Below are positions 5,878 through 6,058 of a stretch of DNA of 6,058 bases, piece after piece. The notes beneath the pieces are model-generated. The model was not told where the DNA came from. It did no database searches and saw nothing but the letters and a program-made list of their open reading frames with translations. The stretch lies in the NCBI GenBank assembly GCA_916050055.1, contig CAJZJY010000075.1, positions 1-6,058 of the forward strand. The letters are read 5' to 3'. The position numbers and the translations under genes are program-made. The DNA is from an uncultured Streptococcus sp. GTDB taxonomy: Bacteria; Bacillota; Bacilli; Lactobacillales; Aerococcaceae. Each line of letters opens with the position of its first letter. Position 1 is the stretch's first letter.

Positions 5878-5887
5878 ACGATATCAT
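5872..5887. promoter_or_regulatory. Candidate CcpA catabolite-responsive element (cre) at the nox promoter
   Basis: AAGCAAACGATATCAT fits the degenerate cre consensus WTGNAANCGNWNNCWW at every position except the second (A for T). It lies within an 18-bp near-palindrome (GCAAACGAT/ATCATTTGC, 5874-5891, one mismatched pair). It covers the proposed -35, which would predict repression by CcpA when sugar is plentiful, unless the real promoter lies elsewhere. Confidence 0.5.
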
Positions 5888-5891
5888 TTGC

Positions 5892-6003
5892 AAAAATGTT
5901 AATTTTTTCTGGGTTTTTCAATCTTTTTCAAATGTTCATAAGCGGTGGCCATTTTCATGTTTTTTTATTCTAAATGAGAACAGTTATCGATATTTCTTCA
6001 TTA
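5892..6003. other. Non-coding AT-rich spacer upstream of nox
   Basis: No credible gene is seen. A 19-codon minus-strand frame starting at the ATG at 5958 lacks a ribosome site. The stretch contains a copy of the decamer CATTTTCATG (5950-5959), shared with the palindrome near 517, and the Fur-like box at 5975. Confidence 0.5.
5975..5989. promoter_or_regulatory. Weak Fur-family-like box
   Basis: TGAGAACAGTTATCG is a 7-1-7 imperfect inverted repeat (5 of 7 pairs) with 10 of 14 matches to the Fur/PerR-type consensus. Its left arm TGAGAAC is identical to that of the box at the suf promoter. It is about 120 bp upstream of the nox promoter and has no obvious promoter of its own, so it may be fortuitous or an upstream site for nox. 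Confidence 0.22.
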
Positions 6004-6040
6004 AAAAACTCTATTCCAATTTTTAAGGAATAGAGTTTTT
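6004..6040. terminator. Strong bidirectional terminator at the right edge
   Basis: AAAAACTCTATTCC (6004-6017) pairs perfectly with GGAATAGAGTTTTT (6027-6040), a 14-bp stem with a 9-nt loop and A/T runs on both sides. It probably ends a minus-strand gene lying beyond the window and isolates the nox unit from it. A convergent reading cannot be excluded. Confidence 0.85.
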
Positions 6041-6058
6041 ATGTTATTTCTTAGTTTA

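Noticed and set aside
5872..5891. Rex (NADH/NAD+-sensing) operator at the nox promoter
   Set aside because: The near-palindrome lacks the TTGTGAA-type half sites expected for Rex and fits a cre much better.
5899..5958. A 19-codon minus-strand frame upstream of nox (starts MKMATAYEHL)
   Set aside because: No ribosome site precedes it, no promoter is evident, and the length is within chance for this AT-rich stretch.

Overview
The window reads as a low-GC Gram-positive chromosome segment, most like Lactobacillales. A Carnobacteriaceae/Enterococcaceae-like host is my guess, from the Suf order, the ovococcal-type RodA, the Nox type and the GGAGG ribosome sites. It is ordinary chromosomal DNA. I see no insertion sequence, phage gene, tRNA, rRNA or CRISPR array.

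Left to right: (1) the first 138 codons of sufC (minus strand) run off the left edge. (2) A divergent promoter region of about 150 bp separates sufC from a plus-strand class-I glutamine-amidotransferase-like hydrolase (peptidase C26/PuuD type). It holds a Fur-like box over the suf promoter and a perfect 16-bp palindrome inside the hydrolase promoter. (3) A bidirectional terminator at 1321-1359 separates the hydrolase from a convergent four-gene minus-strand operon. In transcription order the operon is yihY (BrkB-type membrane protein), rodA (SEDS glycosyltransferase), an ArsC-like CxxC protein and a GcvH/lipoyl-domain protein. These genes overlap or nearly touch (26 bp, 4 bp, then a 1-bp gap). 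(4) Two tandem intrinsic terminators lie between this operon's promoter and the next gene upstream. (5) A water-forming-type NADH oxidase gene (nox, minus strand) has a complete 452-residue frame except for an in-frame TGA at codon 57. (6) The nox upstream region has a near-consensus CcpA cre site over the probable -35 and a Fur/PerR-type box just after the probable start point. A further Fur-like box and a strong bidirectional terminator lie at the right edge.

The gene contents share a redox/oxygen theme: Fe-S assembly (SufC), O2 reduction with NADH (Nox), a thiol-active-site ArsC-like protein and a lipoyl carrier with a C-terminal Cys pair. This is an inference from neighbourhood, since only the yihY-rodA-arsC-gcvH set forms one transcription unit. 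I did not find an evident undescribed system. The most notable observations are the interrupted but otherwise intact nox and the cluster of recognisable operators around nox and suf.
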